Positions 36,064 to 45,300 of a stretch of 64,000 nucleotides of DNA are shown piece by piece (the stretch's first letter is position 1; each line of letters opens with the position of its first letter). The notes under the pieces are model-generated. The model was not told the DNA's origin and did no database searches. It worked only from the letters and a program-made list of their open reading frames with translations. This DNA is from Variovorax sp. PAMC26660 (GTDB lineage: Bacteria; Pseudomonadota; Gammaproteobacteria; Burkholderiales; Burkholderiaceae_C): positions 4,145,501 to 4,209,500 of the forward strand of contig NZ_CP060295.1 of assembly GCF_014302995.1 (NCBI RefSeq), written 5' to 3'. Position numbers and translations under genes: made by a program.

Positions 36064-36750
36064 TCAGTTCAACTCGGCCGCGAGCAGCTTCCAGCCGAGC
36101 GCGAGCAGCCAGCCGGTGGCGGGGTCGGCGTCGAAGGCCGTGGCGGCAAAGCTGCGTGCGGTGCGCGCGGCGTCGGCGCTGCTGGTTTCCACCACCAGCA
36201 TTGGTTGCAGCACGCGGCCTTCGGTGGCTTCGCGTGGCAGCGGCGTGCTCAGGGCGGTGTCGGGCATCAGCAGGTACGACTGCACGAAGCCTGCCTGCTC
36301 GGACAGTTGCTGCCCGATGGCGGTGGCCTGCGCAACCAGCGCCTCGGTATCGGCGGCCACGGGCAGCGGCAGCACGACCACGTGGCTGCCGCTGCCGAAG
36401 CCGGTAACGGCACGTACGGCGCACACGCGGCGCACCGGCTGGCGCATGCGGTCGAGGTTGGCGATGGACCACGGCGTCTGCTTCTCGAACGCGGCGCGGT
36501 AGCCGGCGGTGCCGAACACGGCCAGCGATTCGGTGCGGTACAGCCCCAGGTACTTGCGGCCGCCTTCGAGCGAGGAGTAGCGCGCGCCCGACAGAAAGCC
36601 GGGGATGCGCACGCGCTCTTCGACGTGCTCCTTGTCGTACCAGCGGTTGAAGTCGGCTTCGTCGGCCGGCTCGACATCGGAGGCGACGAACAGCAGGCCG
36701 TTCGCGTTCGCCGCGGCGGTTTCAGGGGAGGAAGAAGCGGGAGTGGTCAT
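36064..36750 (-). CDS. DUF4286/EthD-like dimeric alpha-beta barrel protein
   Basis: This 228-residue protein carries two half-repeats of the dimeric alpha-beta barrel type. The first contains VASDVEPADEADFNRWYDKEH, IPGFLSGARYSS and YLGLYRTES. This pattern (a positioned WY-EH pair near the start) is typical of DUF4286 and EthD-like proteins in degradation pathways. It is first in the operon after the LysR gene, 36 bases before the MFS gene. Catalytic activity cannot be inferred. Confidence 0.75.
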   Translation of the reverse strand: MTTPASSSPETAAANANGLLFVASDVEPADEADFNRWYDKEHVEERVRIPGFLSGARYSSLEGGRKYLGLYRTESLAVFGTAGYRAAFEKQTPWSIANLDRMRQPVRRVCAVRAVTGFGSGSHVVVLPLPVAADTEALVAQATAIGQQLSEQAGFVQSYLLMPDTALSTPLPREATEGRVLQPMLVVETSSADAARTARSFAATAFDADPATGWLLALGWKLLAAELN

Positions 36751-36894
36751 GGCGGCGGAAGAGCGGGCGGGCCTTCGAAAAATGAAGGCGCGATCTTCCG
36801 TCGCAGGGTCGTACTGTCACAAACGAGTTTTTCTGGGCGACAGCCACAAGAATTACTGGCCCCTTTGTGGGGCCTGAATGCGCCATTCCGAGGG
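36751..36894 (-). promoter_or_regulatory. gap between LysR gene and amidase operon
   Basis: The gap holds a small perfect hairpin, GGCCCC (36858-36863) with GGGGCC (36869-36874), just after the LysR gene, and then an AT-richer stretch (TTGTGGCTGTCGCCCAGAAA on the minus strand) before the operon. The hairpin may end LysR transcription. The AT-rich part is the likely operon promoter and LysR site, but no boxes can be assigned firmly. Confidence 0.35.
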
Positions 36895-37812
36895 TTATCC
36901 CTCTGCTGTGGCGCTCCAGGTTGGTGCGATTGCAGAGGCTGTGAACTGGTCGGACGCGCGGCAGGCCAGCTCGGCCACGAGGCGGATCGCGTCGGAGTCG
37001 GCCGCTTCCAGATGGCTCACCACGATGCGCTGCGGCGAGATGAGCGCGTCGCACTCAATGATCCGCACGTCGCCGCTGGCCACGTATTCATAGCAGGGCG
37101 GCAGCGGCACCAGCGCATTGCCGAAGCCCGCCTTCACCAGCCGCGCCAGTGCCGAGATCGAGCTGACGCAGTGCACCTTGCCCAGCGGAATGCCGGCCGC
37201 GCGGTACAGGTTCTTCAGTGCCTCGTGCGGCTGCGAGCCGGGGCTCATGGTCAGCACGGGCTGGCGCAGCAACTGCTCGACGGTCTGCGTGCCTTCGGCG
37301 CCGATCGGGCCGACCCAGCCCATCGGCATCGGCAGGCAGGGCGTGCTGACGATGCCCGCACCGGCGATGTGGTCGGTCTGCAGGGCGATGTCGAGCGCGC
37401 CTTCGCGCAGGCCACGGTGCAATGCGCGCGTGGTCTCGGAGGTGAGCTGTACCTCGATGCCGGGGTAGGTGGAACGCAGGTTGGTGAGGAAGCCCAGCAG
37501 CCAGGTGTGCACCACCGTCTCGATGGCGCCGATGCGCACCAGGCCCAGGATGTCGCCGCGCGGACGGCCCAGCGAGACGATCTCGCGGCGCAGCTCCAGC
37601 AGGCGCTCGCCGTAGTCCATCAGCCGCACGCCCACCGGCGTGAGCCGCAGCTCGCGCGCGTCGCGCTCGAAGAGGCGCGCGCCGATGTCTTCTTCGAGCG
37701 AGGCGACGCGGTTGGACACGGCCGCCTGCGTGATGTGGAGCCGGTCGCTCGCCGCACGGAAGCTGCCGAGCCGCGCGGCCCACAGGAAGGCTTCGACAAA
37801 TCTTGTATTCAT
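36895..37812 (-). CDS. LysR-family transcriptional regulator of the amidase operon
   Basis: This 305-residue LysR protein begins MNTRFVEAFLWAARLGSFRAAS, with the helix-turn-helix ASDRLHITQAAVSNRVASLEE at residues 18-39. A standard effector domain follows. It lies upstream of, and on the same strand as, the DUF4286-MFS-DUF2848-amidase genes, with a 144-base gap that is AT-richer than its flanks (see 36751-36894). It is the likely regulator of that operon. The start at 37812 is chosen over 37905, because the extra 31 residues look unlike the family. Confidence 0.93.
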   Translation of the reverse strand: MNTRFVEAFLWAARLGSFRAASDRLHITQAAVSNRVASLEEDIGARLFERDARELRLTPVGVRLMDYGERLLELRREIVSLGRPRGDILGLVRIGAIETVVHTWLLGFLTNLRSTYPGIEVQLTSETTRALHRGLREGALDIALQTDHIAGAGIVSTPCLPMPMGWVGPIGAEGTQTVEQLLRQPVLTMSPGSQPHEALKNLYRAAGIPLGKVHCVSSISALARLVKAGFGNALVPLPPCYEYVASGDVRIIECDALISPQRIVVSHLEAADSDAIRLVAELACRASDQFTASAIAPTWSATAEG

Positions 37813-37852
37813 GAGGGCACCTGCGGGGCATTTTGCCCGCAATGCGCCCGCC

Positions 37853-38716
37853 TCAGGGTGTGGCGCCCTGGGCCGGAAGAATGCCCATCTGCGCGAGCAG
37901 CGCACGGCCCAGCGGAATGCGCTTGGCGAGATCGGCCTCGCCGTGCATGTCGATGTTCAGCGCGAAGCTCTTCACGCTGCCGTCCGCCAGTGCAACCCAG
38001 CCGACCCACCAGCCGATCGACAGGCTCGGTGTTTCGTACCAGCCGGTCTTCGCATGCAGGGCGTAGGCGGGCGTCTGCTCGATCAGTGTGATCTCGTGCA
38101 CCATGTCCTGGCTGCGCGCGGACATCGGCAGCGTGCGCTGCGCGAGCCGCATCAGAAAGCGCACCTGTTCCACGGCCGATATCTGCAGCGTGTTGTTCAC
38201 CCAGAAGCGGTCGACCTGCGTGCCCAGCGTCTCGTTGCCGTAGTGCAGCTTCGCGATCCATTCGTTCATGCGCGCCAGGCCGATGCGGCGCGCCACCTCG
38301 CGGTAGAGCGGAAAGTTGGAGACGCGGATCGCCTCGCGCAGGTTCATGTCCCGCTCCCATTCCTTGCGGGGCAGCGGCTTGCCGTCGTAGGGAAAGATTT
38401 CGTCGATGTCCTTCACCGCGCCGGTCTCTAGCGCGATCAGGCTGTTGGGAATCTTGTAGGTCGATGCGGGGCTGTAGCGGCGCTCGGCGCGTTGGCGGTC
38501 GACCACCGTGAGCTTCGAGGTGGTGCTGTCGAGCACCGCCCAGGTTCCCGGCGTGCCAGCCTGCTTGAAATACTTGGCGAGGTCAGAGCGTTCTTCGACA
38601 TGGGCGAGGGGCGTGGCTGCATCGGCAAAGCGGCCGTGGCTGGCGAGCAGGGCCGCCAGCAGGCCGCCGCCGCTGTGTGCGAGGAAGCTGCGGCGGTGTT
38701 GTTGGGTGTGGATCAT
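37853..38716 (-). CDS. class D beta-lactamase (OXA-type), probable Tat substrate
   Basis: This 287-residue serine hydrolase would open beta-lactam rings in the periplasm. Active-site elements: STYK (Ser85, Lys88), YGN (159-161), KTG (223-225) and the FW motif near 171. The second conserved motif, normally SxV, reads SNF (133-135). The N-terminus carries HRRSFLAHSG and then a hydrophobic stretch (GGLLAALLASHG), which fits a twin-arginine export signal; class D enzymes usually use the Sec route. ATG 38716 has AAGGAG 5 bases upstream. It lies 40 bases upstream of the LysR gene on the same strand. Substrate range cannot be predicted, and penicillin-binding-like sensor roles are possible. Confidence 0.9.
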   Translation of the reverse strand: MIHTQQHRRSFLAHSGGGLLAALLASHGRFADAATPLAHVEERSDLAKYFKQAGTPGTWAVLDSTTSKLTVVDRQRAERRYSPASTYKIPNSLIALETGAVKDIDEIFPYDGKPLPRKEWERDMNLREAIRVSNFPLYREVARRIGLARMNEWIAKLHYGNETLGTQVDRFWVNNTLQISAVEQVRFLMRLAQRTLPMSARSQDMVHEITLIEQTPAYALHAKTGWYETPSLSIGWWVGWVALADGSVKSFALNIDMHGEADLAKRIPLGRALLAQMGILPAQGATP

Positions 38717-38846
38717 TCGATCTCCTTGGAGTTTTGCGGTGCCCGAGGTGTGGGCGCCGGGAATGATCCGGTGCGCGGCAGGCAGCAACAAGCCGCGCGG
38801 CCAGCCGCTTCGTCACGGCCGTAACGCCCGTAACGGCGAGGGCGCG

Positions 38847-39293
38847 TCAGGTGCGAGGGGGATGCGTCGCGTCCACCGGCGACGCGAGGTCGCGGGCGAC
38901 TGCCGCAAGAAATTCCCGGCAGGCCGCTTCCGGACTCCTGTTGTCGAGGATGTCCCTGACCTGCTGTGTCGGATGCGTGAGTTCCAGTTCGATTTCTTCG
39001 ACGAACAGGGCCAGCTCTTCAGGCGTGCGGTCTTGCCGCAGCACATCGGCGATGCGTTGCGCCTCCGCGAGCGGTTCCGTCGTGAACAGGACGCCGTAGA
39101 GCGCCAGGCTGATCGGGTGACCCCATCGGTACGTCAGCGGGCCACCGACCTTTTGCGCGTAGTGACGCAGGCAGGCCGGGCATTGCAGGAAGGCGATCGT
39201 TTGCGGGGGTTCGCCGGGAAGCTGGCGCAGCGCCGTCGAGGGGCAGCGCAGGCAGTTCGGTTCGCTGCCGCTGCCCTGCGGCATGCCTTGCAT
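38847..39293 (-). CDS. hypothetical protein with zinc-ribbon-like cysteines
   Basis: About 148 residues from ATG 39293; a GTG at 39308 would overlap the SnoaL gene by 8 bases and is equally possible. The N-terminal part has two cysteine pairs, CLRC and CPAC, about 24 residues apart, which suggests a zinc ribbon. An acidic helical region follows. I do not recognise a family. It lies close after the SnoaL-like gene and probably shares its transcript. Confidence 0.6.
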   Translation of the reverse strand: MQGMPQGSGSEPNCLRCPSTALRQLPGEPPQTIAFLQCPACLRHYAQKVGGPLTYRWGHPISLALYGVLFTTEPLAEAQRIADVLRQDRTPEELALFVEEIELELTHPTQQVRDILDNRSPEAACREFLAAVARDLASPVDATHPPRT

Positions 39294-39300
39294 GCGAGGC

Positions 39301-39669
39301 TCAGGCACCGCCCGAATAGAAGAACTCTTCCCGCACGATCTTGCCGTCCTTGACCGTGTAGAGGCCCATCTCTTCCATCATGAAGCGCTGGCCGGTGGGC
39401 TTCATCGTCACGTCGAAGCGAAAGCCGACGATGAACTGGTCGTCGTTCGGCCACGGGCCGGCGACCTGCATCGAGTGAACTTCATGGTTGGCGACCCACC
39501 ATTCGCCCTTGGCCTGGATGGCCGCCAGGCCCACGGATTCGCGCTGTCCGCCGGGCGGGGCGCTGGCTTCGACGCTCACTGCCTCGGGTGCGTAGAGCAC
39601 CTTGGCATCCTGAAATTTCCCTTGCTTGCACAGCGCCACGAGTTTGCTGGCGATTTCCGTTGTGTTCAT
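39301..39669 (-). CDS. SnoaL-like/NTF2-fold protein
   Basis: This 122-residue protein has the cone-shaped NTF2-like pattern: helical N-terminus (IASKLVALCKQGKFQDAKVLYAPEAVSVEA), then strands ending in MMEEMGLYTVKDGKIVREEFFYSG. This closing segment is typical of SnoaL-like proteins. ATG 39669 has AGGAGA upstream. Members range from polyketide cyclases to proteins with no known reaction, so no activity is claimed. Confidence 0.85.
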   Translation of the reverse strand: MNTTEIASKLVALCKQGKFQDAKVLYAPEAVSVEASAPPGGQRESVGLAAIQAKGEWWVANHEVHSMQVAGPWPNDDQFIVGFRFDVTMKPTGQRFMMEEMGLYTVKDGKIVREEFFYSGGA

Positions 39670-39733
39670 GCGTTTTCTCCTGAAGAAGAAAGTGGGGGAT
39701 GGGCCGGACGGCGAGTGTAGGCCGATGCGGCTG

Positions 39734-40096
39734 TCAGCGCCTGTTTGGCGCGTCCGATGGTGTGTTGAGCGATCGCATGCTGTCGACGGCTTCCTGCGAG
39801 ACCCACAGCAGCGTGTTCAGGTAAGTCTCGATGCGGTCGACCAGCGCGCTGCGCGGGCCCTCGCGCCATTCGGCCGAGCCGTAGAACGCGGCTTGCTCAG
39901 CCTGCAGCGCCTCGCGGCTTTCGTAGGCGCGCACGAGGTGGTAGGTCTCTTCCTCATGATCGCAGCGGCCGTAGGCGACCACGTCCATCCCCTTGATGCG
40001 CAGCATCGGCACGGCCTGCGTGTGCACTGCCTCGTGGAAGGCGGGCAGGGTGCCGGGCTTGAGCCTGTAGGTGCGGATTTCGATGAGGCGCTTCAT
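39734..40096 (-). CDS. NIPSNAP-family protein
   Basis: This 120-residue protein begins MKRLIEIRTYRLKPGTLPAFHEAV and continues LVRAYESREALQAEQAAFYGSAEWREGPR, the NIPSNAP pattern (a dimeric alpha-beta barrel). ATG 40096 has GGGAGA upstream; an in-frame upstream start at 40132 is less likely. Function in bacteria is not established. Confidence 0.88.
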   Translation of the reverse strand: MKRLIEIRTYRLKPGTLPAFHEAVHTQAVPMLRIKGMDVVAYGRCDHEEETYHLVRAYESREALQAEQAAFYGSAEWREGPRSALVDRIETYLNTLLWVSQEAVDSMRSLNTPSDAPNRR

Positions 40097-40135
40097 GAAT
40101 GATCTCCCGATGGCTTTGGAAGGCCGTGACAAGGC

Positions 40136-40693
40136 TCACGCGGAAATTCGCGGCGCTTCCACGTCGTACAGATGCGCGGCGAAGTCGTACTTGTATTCAT
40201 GGTCGCCGGCATAGGCCAGCGCGATCTTGCCGGTCCAGGCGATGTTGAAGCGGTCGGTGCCTGCGATGCGGTCGAAGCGGATGCGGTGGTGGGCTGCTGC
40301 GTCGTGGCCGAGAAGATAGATGTGGAAAACGTTGTCTTCCATGTCCTCGGGTGGTGGCTCGTCCACGCTGGCTTCGAGGCCGTCGATCCGCGCGAGGCTG
40401 AAGTCGGACAGGGAGCACACCGCGAAGCCTCCGCCCGAGCCCCAGTTCGTCGACGACAGCGTGCAGCGGTGGTAGTTGTTCCAGACGATGGGCGCCTCCC
40501 AGTCGGAGGGGGAGTCGATCTCTTCGTCTTCGGGCTCGTCGATCTCGCGCTGTGCGTCGTAGTCTTCGCTGCGCAGGTGCAGGTCGAACCACACCTGGTT
40601 GTTCTTGACGGAGGCCGTCCAGCGGAACTGCTCGATGGCATGGCCTTCGGGCCAGGGGTTGCCGGTGAAGTGAATGCGGTCGTGAATCGTCAT
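40136..40693 (-). CDS. conserved hypothetical protein
   Basis: About 185 residues from ATG 40693 (MTIHDRIHFTGNPWPEGHAI), acidic, with an internal DEPEDEEIDSP stretch and many aromatic residues (WNNYHRCTLSSTNWGSGGG). No signal peptide or membrane segment is visible. I do not recognise the family. The gene lies 39 bases upstream of the NIPSNAP gene on the same strand. Confidence 0.7.
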   Translation of the reverse strand: MTIHDRIHFTGNPWPEGHAIEQFRWTASVKNNQVWFDLHLRSEDYDAQREIDEPEDEEIDSPSDWEAPIVWNNYHRCTLSSTNWGSGGGFAVCSLSDFSLARIDGLEASVDEPPPEDMEDNVFHIYLLGHDAAAHHRIRFDRIAGTDRFNIAWTGKIALAYAGDHEYKYDFAAHLYDVEAPRISA

Positions 40694-40727
40694 GGTGCGG
40701 GCGCCAGTCGCCGTCGATGCATGCTGC

Positions 40728-41123
40728 TCATGTGTCGTTCGGTTGCAGAAGGTCCCACCGGTTGCCGCAAAGGTCCAGGAAGACGGCGACCGTGCCATGC
40801 GGCTCGTGGCGCGGCGCTTCGAGAAAACGCACGCCGTGGGATGTCATGTGTTCGTGGTCGGACTGGAAGTCCGTGGTGTGCAGGAACAGGAAGACGCGCC
40901 CGCCCGCCTGCTTGCCGATGCTGGCGGCCTGCTCGTTGGTCACGGCCTTGGCCAGCAGCAGCGTGGCGCCGCCATTCCTGCCGGGCGCGACCACCACCCA
41001 GCGCTTGCCCGGCCCGCGCGGCGTGTCTTCGACCAGCTCGAAGCGAAGCGCTTCGGTGAAGAAGCGGATGGCTTCGTCGTAGTCGTGGACGAGGAGGGTG
41101 ACAGTGGCGAGGTGGCGGGGCAT
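40728..41123 (-). CDS. VOC-family (glyoxalase/bleomycin resistance-like) protein
   Basis: This 131-residue protein has the VOC fold: LATVTLLVHDYDEAIRFFTEAL at the start, then FELVEDTPRGPGKRWVVVAPG and FLDLCGNRWDLLQ at the end. The His, Glu and Asp residues in these segments could bind a metal. The family includes glyoxalase I, extradiol dioxygenases and resistance proteins. No closer assignment is possible. Confidence 0.88.
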   Translation of the reverse strand: MPRHLATVTLLVHDYDEAIRFFTEALRFELVEDTPRGPGKRWVVVAPGRNGGATLLLAKAVTNEQAASIGKQAGGRVFLFLHTTDFQSDHEHMTSHGVRFLEAPRHEPHGTVAVFLDLCGNRWDLLQPNDT

Positions 41124-41140
41124 CGGTAGAAGAGGCGGAT

Positions 41141-41617
41141 TCAGCGCATGCGAATGAAGTACTCACGAAGATGCTCTTCAGGAAATCCGTTGTCTGCGCC
41201 GCCCAGATACACCCACATGGTGTTTGCATCTTCAAAGTTGTAGACGGTGATCGAGTCGTTGCCGGAGACGGGTGTTGTGGAGCGCACAGCAACAGTGTTG
41301 CGCGTGTGTCCGATCTGGCTGTAGGGATGAGTCTCCTTGAAGCCCTGAAACCAGTGCGTCTGACCACCACCGAAGCGCATGTTCCCGTCGGGCATGTCGT
41401 AGGCGACCAAGTCTTCTGTGAACGTGACCGTCATCTTCCCCATCAATTGAGAGAGAAATTCCAACTTCTTGTCGTCGAGGCGTGCACGCTCCTTGTTGAA
41501 TTGGATCGTGCGAACGGCATCGGACTTCCATTGCCCAACAAGAACCGGTTGTGCTTGTGCTCCGAATTGAAGGAAAGACAGCAAGCCAGCAACGGCGAGC
41601 GTGCGCATCGGTGCCAT
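41141..41617 (-). CDS. exported hypothetical protein
   Basis: About 158 residues with a clear signal peptide (TLAVAGLLSFLQFGAQAQ). The mature part (LVGQWKSDAVRTIQFNKERA, NMRFGGGQTHWFQGF) has a lipocalin-like look, with a GQW opening and alternating strands, but this is weak. ATG 41617 and an ATG three codons later are both possible. It lies 3 bases before the stop of the next gene upstream, so it is probably in one operon with 41621-42268. Confidence 0.72.
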   Translation of the reverse strand: MAPMRTLAVAGLLSFLQFGAQAQPVLVGQWKSDAVRTIQFNKERARLDDKKLEFLSQLMGKMTVTFTEDLVAYDMPDGNMRFGGGQTHWFQGFKETHPYSQIGHTRNTVAVRSTTPVSGNDSITVYNFEDANTMWVYLGGADNGFPEEHLREYFIRMR

Positions 41618-41620
41618 CGC

Positions 41621-42268
41621 TCAGGAAAAAACGATGGCCGTCCTGTGCGCAATGCTCAGCCGTGCCGATTCGTAGAGCAGCAGCCACGCCGCGTATTCCC
41701 GATGAAGGCCTTCGTCGAGATCGATCAGGCCATTGATTCGTTCGGCTTCCTTGTCCGACAGCTGGCCGTCGACAAGGGCGATGCCGAGCGCGGGCGCCAC
41801 CAGCACCAGCTCATCGCGCAGGCGGTAGGACGAGCCGAGCATGCCGCCGGTCACTTCTTCTTCGTCGTCCGGGCTGGAGTACAGGACCTCTTCGAAATCG
41901 ACCGGCACATAGAAGCCTTCCGCGTCCGAGTGGCGGATCAGGTGGCTTTCCGATTCAAAGAGCGCGTCTTCGACCACCGGGTCGTCCGTGGGATCGACAT
42001 CGTCTGCCAGCGGCGTTGCCACCCAGTCGGGCGACTGCGCGCGGTATGCGTATGCCAGGCGCAGGTAGTGGATGAACGAGTACGGAAAGCTGCGCAACGA
42101 CGCACGCGAGTGCAGCGGCGGCAGCTCGCGGGGCTCGGCATGCGGCGGCAGGCCCGCCGACGCCAGCAGCTTGTTCGCCACCGCCAGCTCCTCCTGGCGC
42201 CACCCGGCGCCTTCGGTGTCGTTCTCCAGCAAGTAGGCCAGCGTGCCGACGCTGATGGCGAGGCCCAT
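41621..42268 (-). CDS. conserved hypothetical protein
   Basis: About 215 residues, cytoplasmic and acidic, starting MGLAISVGTLAYLLEND with GGGAG upstream. The central part has RSFPYSFIHYLRLAYAYR followed by an Asp-rich segment. I recognise the type as a conserved hypothetical protein common in actinobacteria and proteobacteria, with no known role. It is followed by the exported protein gene at a 3-base gap. Confidence 0.75.
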   Translation of the reverse strand: MGLAISVGTLAYLLENDTEGAGWRQEELAVANKLLASAGLPPHAEPRELPPLHSRASLRSFPYSFIHYLRLAYAYRAQSPDWVATPLADDVDPTDDPVVEDALFESESHLIRHSDAEGFYVPVDFEEVLYSSPDDEEEVTGGMLGSSYRLRDELVLVAPALGIALVDGQLSDKEAERINGLIDLDEGLHREYAAWLLLYESARLSIAHRTAIVFS

Positions 42269-42326
42269 GGTGTGTCTCCCTTTTCTTCGTCAATCAGTCG
42301 GTCGGTCCGTTGCGATGCGATGCGGC

Positions 42327-45300
42327 CTACTTCGCCGCCTCTACCTTCACCCGTGCATTCGGCGACTCGCCGAACATCTCGGGCGCGTACATCGCCTCGA
42401 CGCGGCTCGGCGGCAGCGCGAAGTCGCCGACGTTGTTCAGGCGCACGGTGTATTCCATCTTCACCACGCCCTTGGGCATGTACTCGTAGTAGCTGCGGAA
42501 GGCCTCGAAGCTGCGTTCTTCAAAAGCCGCCCAGCCGGAGCCGGACTTCTTCTCGCCCTGCGTGGCGATCTGCGAGTCGCGGCCCAGGCCGCCGCCCAGG
42601 ATGGTGGCGCCGCCCGGAATCGGGTCGCTGATGACGACCCAGGTCATGTCGGCACTGGCGTTCACTTCGAGCGTGATGCGCAGCACGTCGCCGCGGGTGT
42701 ACTTGCCCGCGGTGGCCTGCTCGACCGGCGTGACGGTCTTCTTGATCGCATAGCCGGCGGCGAACGGTGCCTTCAGTTGCACGGCGGCAATCGACTGCAG
42801 CGTGAGCCACGGCTTGCCGGTGCCTTGCTGCGTGACGAGAAGGGTGTCGCGCACCGGTGCGCCGGAAGGCGATGCGGCCCAGGGCAGGAACATGCTGTTG
42901 TTCTTCAGGTTGCCCGGCGAGGCGGGTGCGCCGAAGAAGGTGGTCTGGTTCGGTGCGCCGGCGGCGTCGGTGGTCTTGACGCGCTCGACCTTGCTCCAGT
43001 CGACCTGCGCCTTGACGGCACCCAGCGTGGCGGCGGTGACGCCGGACACCGGGGTGCTTTCAAACACCTTCGAGAACTTCTCCAGCGCGAGGCCTCCCCA
43101 CAGGTTGGCGGTGGTGGTGTGCCATGCGCCGTTCTGCTGGCGGCCGATGAAGCCGTTGGCGAGCTTGCCGATGTCGTCCTTCCAGGCCGGGTCGTCCATC
43201 ACGCTGAGCAGCAGGCGCGCGGTGTTCACGTCGCCGTTGGTCATCAGCCACCACCAGTAGTCGTCCTGCTCGGTGCTGAAGATCAGCTTGGTGCCTTGAT
43301 AAGACAGGCGCGCCTTCAGCACGTTGTTGGCTTCGTCCAGGCGCTGCTGGCGCTGCGGCACGTCCTGCACGCGCTTGAGGATGTTGAGCCAGTCGATCAC
43401 CGCGCTGGTGGGCCACTGGTTCGGCGCGATGGTGATGCTGCCGAGCATGCTGCCCTTGGCCTTGCCGTAGCGCGAGAGCGCTTCGAGCGCGGCGAGCTTG
43501 CGCACGTCCAGGTCCTTGCGCGGGCTCCAGAACTCGCGCGTGATGCGGCCTTCGACAAAGGCGATCAGGCCCGACTCCATCGGCGCGCGCACGTCGTCCG
43601 CCAGCGCGAAGGCCGGGTTGAGCTGTGCGGCCTCGTTCGTCGCCGCGAGCAGGTACGAGGTCAGGATGTCGCTGCCGCGATTCGCTTCACCGTCACGCGG
43701 CGGGAAGTAGTTGGCCAGGCCGTCGCTGTCCAGGTAGGTGGGCAACGTTGCCAGCACGCCCTGCCACATCTTCGCGTCGCGCAGGCCGACCGATTTGCTG
43801 GTCTTCTGTTCGAGGCAGATGAAGGGGTAGTTGGCGAACCAGTCGCGCACGCCCGGCAGGCCTTCGGCCAGCTTGGGTTGCAGCGACAGCTTCAGGCCAC
43901 CACGGCCGGGCAGGGCATCGGCGGGCGGCGCCACGTCGAGCGTGAACGGCCCGTCGAGCTGCACCAGCGTGGCTTGCTGCACCGTGAGCGGCACCGAAGG
44001 CACGATGCGCTGGCGCACCTTGAGCGCATCGCGGGCACCGCCGATGGTGTCCTTGGCCTCGATCTCCCACAGGATGGCTTCGGCACGCGTCTGTGCGAGT
44101 TGCGCGGGCGCGGTCACGGTCCATGCGACTTCACGCGCTTCGCCGGCCGGGATGTCCACGGTCTGCGGCTCCAGTGTGAGCAGGGTGGCGCGCGGCGTGG
44201 CCTCGACCTTCATCGGCTTTTGCGTGGTGTTGCGCAGCGTGATCTGGGCGCGGAACTGGTCGTCCTCGCGCACCAGCGGCGGCAAGCCGCTGATGATCTG
44301 CAGGTCCTGCGTGGCCTGGATGCTCATTTGCCCGGTGCCGAACAGGCTGGTGCCCGAGTCAGCCACGGCCACGATCTTGAAGGTGGTGAGCGCATCGTTG
44401 AGCGGCACCGTCACCACGGCCTGGCCGTTGGCGTCGAGCACGATCTTCGGGTTCCATACGAGCAGGGTGTCGAGCAGTTCGCGCGTCTGGCCCTTGCCGC
44501 CGCCGCCGCCCGCGGGCACGGCCTTGCGCCCGTAGTGGCGCCGGCCGACGATTTCCATTTGCGCGGTGGAGGTGCTCACGCCCCAGCTGCGTCGCTGCAG
44601 CATCGCGTTGAGCAGGCCCCAGCTGTCGTTGGGCATCAGCTCCAGCAGGGCCTGGTCGACTGCAGCCAGTGCCACTTCGGCACCTGCTGCGGGCTTGCCG
44701 TCGGGCAGCTTGGCGGAGATGGTGATCTGCGCCTTGCTGCGGATCGGGTAGCTGGGCTTGTCGCTGGTGACGGTCACGTCGAGCTGGTGGGCGCGCGTGC
44801 CGACACGGATCTCGGCCATGCCCAGGCGGTAGGCGGGCTTGCTCAGGTCGACCATCGCTGTGGGCGCGACGTATTCCTTGCCTTCGTACCAGAAGGCGGT
44901 CCACCACTCGCGCGGTGCCTTGAAGCCCCAGGTGAAGAAGCTGTACCACGGCACTTCGCGCAGGCGGCCGCGCAGGGCGAGCACGCTGACGTAGGCGTTG
45001 GGGCCCCATTCGGGCTTGACCTCGAGCGAGACGGTCGGGTCCTTGCCGTCGAGCTGCACCACGTGCGTCTCGATGATGCCTTCGCGTTCCACCGCGACCA
45101 GCGCGGTGGCAAAGCGGAACGGGCTGCGCACCTGGAACTTGGCGATCTCGCCGGGCTGGTAGCTCTTCTTTTCAGGCAACACGTCGATGCGGTCGTTGTC
45201 TTCGCCGCCGAACCAGAGTTCGCCCTGCTTGGTGACGTAGACCGAGCTGACGGCCTTGCTGTCGCGGCCGTCGCTGTCGGTGGCGCTGGCCACGAGTTCG

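Noticed and set aside
36858..36874. Hairpin after the LysR gene as a strong terminator
   Set aside because: The stem is only 6 bp and has no T tract in the LysR reading direction; it is noted only as a part of the regulatory gap.
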